Shown: positions 62,424 to 64,000 of the stretch, one piece after another
How the letters are laid out: each line of letters opens with the position of its first letter
Position numbering within the stretch: the stretch's first letter is position 1
NCBI RefSeq assembly: GCF_007971525.1
Contig: NZ_CP042437.1
Coordinates: 682,001-746,000 of the forward strand
Direction: 5' to 3'
Length of the DNA: 64,000 nt
Source: Mucilaginibacter ginsenosidivorax
GTDB taxonomy: Bacteria > Bacteroidota > Bacteroidia > Sphingobacteriales > Sphingobacteriaceae
Made by a program: the position numbers and the translations under genes
Notes under the pieces: generated by a model
What the model saw: only the letters and a program-made list of their open reading frames with translations
Database searches by the model: none
Told to the model about the DNA's origin: nothing

Positions 62424-64000
62424 ATGAAACAATTCTTCAAATTCGTTTTTGCCACCATGCTGGGGTTAGTATTAACAACAGTGATACTGGTTTTTATAAT
62501 TGTGGGTATAATAGTTGCCGCCAGCGGTGAAAAAGAGGTAGAAGTTGAGCCCGGTTCTGTGTTACACATGGCGTTTACCACACCAATAACCGAGCGTACG
62601 CCAAACAACCCGCTTGCCGGGTTAAGTTTTTTGGGATTAAACAGCGATAAATCAACCGGCTTAAATGACATTTTGGCCAATATTAAAAAAGCCAAATCCG
62701 ATAGCAACATCAAAGGTATCTTTTTGGACGAAAGCTACATGACATCGGGCCAGGCCACCACCGAAGAAATCCGCAACGCATTAATCGACTTTAAAAAATC
62801 GCATAAGTTTGTTATAGCCTACTCAGAAATTTACACCCAGGGTTTTTATTACCTGGCATCAGTTGCCGATAAAGTATACATGAACCCCAAAGGCATTTTT
62901 GAGTTTACCGGTTTTAGCCAGCAAGTTACTTTCCTGAAAGGCGCGCTTGATAAACTGGGCATCGAGGTACAAATTATTAAGGTAGGGACTTACAAAAGTG
63001 CAGTTGAGCCTTTATTCCTCACCAAAATGAGCGAGCCTAACCGTTTGCAGGTTACCTCCTATTTGGGATCGTTATATGACCATTTTTTAACAGGCATCAG
63101 CACAAGCCGCGGTATTAATAAAGATTCGTTGTTTAACTATGCCAACAATGGCCGCGTTCAATTCCCCGAAGATGCAGTGAAACTGAAGCTGATAGACGGC
63201 CTGAAATATAAAGACGAACTTTTAGATGAGCTTAGGCAGCGTACAGGCAAAGGCAAAAAAGAAGATATTGCAAGCGTTGACCTTGATGAATATACCAAAA
63301 GCAAAACCGACGATAATACTGACGACGATAATTCGTCAAAAAACCGCATAGCTATTGTTTATGCCAGCGGTGATATAACTGGCGGCCAGGGCGATGATAA
63401 CAGCATCGGATCTGAAAGAATTTCAAAAGCTATCCGTAAAGTACGTTTAGATAATAAAGTAAAGGCTGTTGTATTACGGGTTAACTCGCCTGGTGGCAGC
63501 TCATTGGCATCTGACGTGATATGGCGCGAAGTTGCGCTTACCAAAAAAGTAAAACCCATTATTGTTTCTATGGGCGATTACGCCGCATCGGGTGGTTACT
63601 ACATCAGCTGCGCAGCCGATTCGATATTTGCCGAACCCAATACGATAACCGGGTCGATAGGTATTTTTGCCGTGTTGCCTAACATGCAAAAGCTGTTTAA
63701 CGATAAGCTGGGCGTAACTTTTGATGGTGTAAAAACCGGTAAATATGCCGACCTGGGCGATGTAAGCCGACCATTAACCCCAGAAGAAAGGGCGATACTG
63801 CAAAACAACGTGAACCATGGTTATGACGATTTTACAAAAGCCGTGGCAGCAGGTCGGGGCAAAACACAAGCCTACATCAACAGCATCGGCCAGGGCCGTG
63901 TTTGGACCGGCGCGCAGGCTATAAAAATTGGATTGGTTGATCGTTTGGGCAATATTAACGATGCCATTGCTTCGGCTGCTAAGAAGGCTAAGCTTAAAAA
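62424..64000 (+). CDS. sppA: Signal peptide peptidase SppA (67 kDa type), C-terminus outside the window
   Basis: The ATG at 62424 opens a frame that runs off the window end after 525 codons. It encodes an inner-membrane serine protease that degrades cleaved signal peptides. The N-terminal anchor helix is FVFATMLGLVLTTVILVFIIVGI (about 7-29). The first ClpP-like half (about 50-290) includes GIFLDESYMTSGQATTEEIR and the general-base Lys in KVGTYKSAVEP (about 193). The second half (from about 310) holds RIAIVYASGDITGG, LRVNSPGGSSLASDVIW, and the Ser nucleophile in MGDYAASGGYYISCAAD (about 390), followed by TITGSIGIFAVLPN. This is the double-domain form. Confidence 0.96.
   Translation, partial: MKQFFKFVFATMLGLVLTTVILVFIIVGIIVAASGEKEVEVEPGSVLHMAFTTPITERTPNNPLAGLSFLGLNSDKSTGLNDILANIKKAKSDSNIKGIFLDESYMTSGQATTEEIRNALIDFKKSHKFVIAYSEIYTQGFYYLASVADKVYMNPKGIFEFTGFSQQVTFLKGALDKLGIEVQIIKVGTYKSAVEPLFLTKMSEPNRLQVTSYLGSLYDHFLTGISTSRGINKDSLFNYANNGRVQFPEDAVKLKLIDGLKYKDELLDELRQRTGKGKKEDIASVDLDEYTKSKTDDNTDDDNSSKNRIAIVYASGDITGGQGDDNSIGSERISKAIRKVRLDNKVKAVVLRVNSPGGSSLASDVIWREVALTKKVKPIIVSMGDYAASGGYYISCAADSIFAEPNTITGSIGIFAVLPNMQKLFNDKLGVTFDGVKTGKYADLGDVSRPLTPEERAILQNNVNHGYDDFTKAVAAGRGKTQAYINSIGQGRVWTGAQAIKIGLVDRLGNINDAIASAAKKAKLK

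Overview
This window looks like a chromosomal segment of a Bacteroidota bacterium of the family Sphingobacteriaceae; Mucilaginibacter or Pedobacter is my best guess. The evidence is a SusC/SusD/SusE outer-membrane nutrient-uptake locus, many lipoproteins with a Bacteroidota-type lipobox, DUF2807 and DUF2723 proteins, a Rho with a long insertion, almost no Shine-Dalgarno sequences, and several TAnnTTTG promoter elements. Gene density is high. I see no insertion sequence, phage, CRISPR array, tRNA or rRNA.

Layout. 0-6 kb: small secreted or envelope proteins (partial lipoprotein, PpnP, YbjQ-like protein, lipoprotein, DUF2807 protein) and RecQ. 6-13.3 kb: an esterase with a CBM48-like N-terminus, divergent from a SusC-SusD-SusE operon, with a perfect 24-bp palindrome (probable LacI-type operator) between them. 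13.6-30.4 kb: citrate synthase, a large hybrid histidine kinase, a MacB-like permease with a DUF3347 lipoprotein, QueA, IspD, cobalamin adenosyltransferase, a GH19 chitinase-like lipoprotein, a GAF histidine kinase, and a pyrG-yidC operon. 30.5-33.3 kb: a FIST sensor gene followed directly by a cytoplasmic hybrid kinase. 33.6-44.9 kb: a DUF2723 membrane protein, KdsB, a deoxynucleoside kinase, TrpS, two tandem PlsC-like acyltransferases, GatC, an ABC ATPase, an exonuclease/GIY-YIG fusion and a flavin-type stress protein. 45-50.8 kb: a TolC-RND-adaptor efflux operon. 51.5-55.5 kb: two tandem S9 peptidases. 55.8-64 kb: a B12-binding radical SAM protein, PyrF, Rho, PssA-PurS, an Hpt protein, FolK, and SppA running off the end.

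The most unusual content is between the genes. At about a dozen junctions there are clusters of degenerate 7-9 bp words, often with a second cluster in inverted orientation on the other side of a terminator hairpin. The word differs from junction to junction, while the architecture recurs. One 31-mer is shared exactly by two sites 10 kb apart and has an inverted partner. Two sites are pure heptamer arrays (13 and 16 units). These elements reach gene ends: they supply the N-terminus of IspD, create a false N-terminal extension of RecQ, and appear to have supplied the last residues of one S9 peptidase. I know of no established name for them, and they are the best candidate here for something undescribed.

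Three genes (both acyltransferases and the exonuclease/GIY-YIG gene) have TAnnTTTG ending only 4-6 nt before the ATG, which suggests leaderless transcripts.
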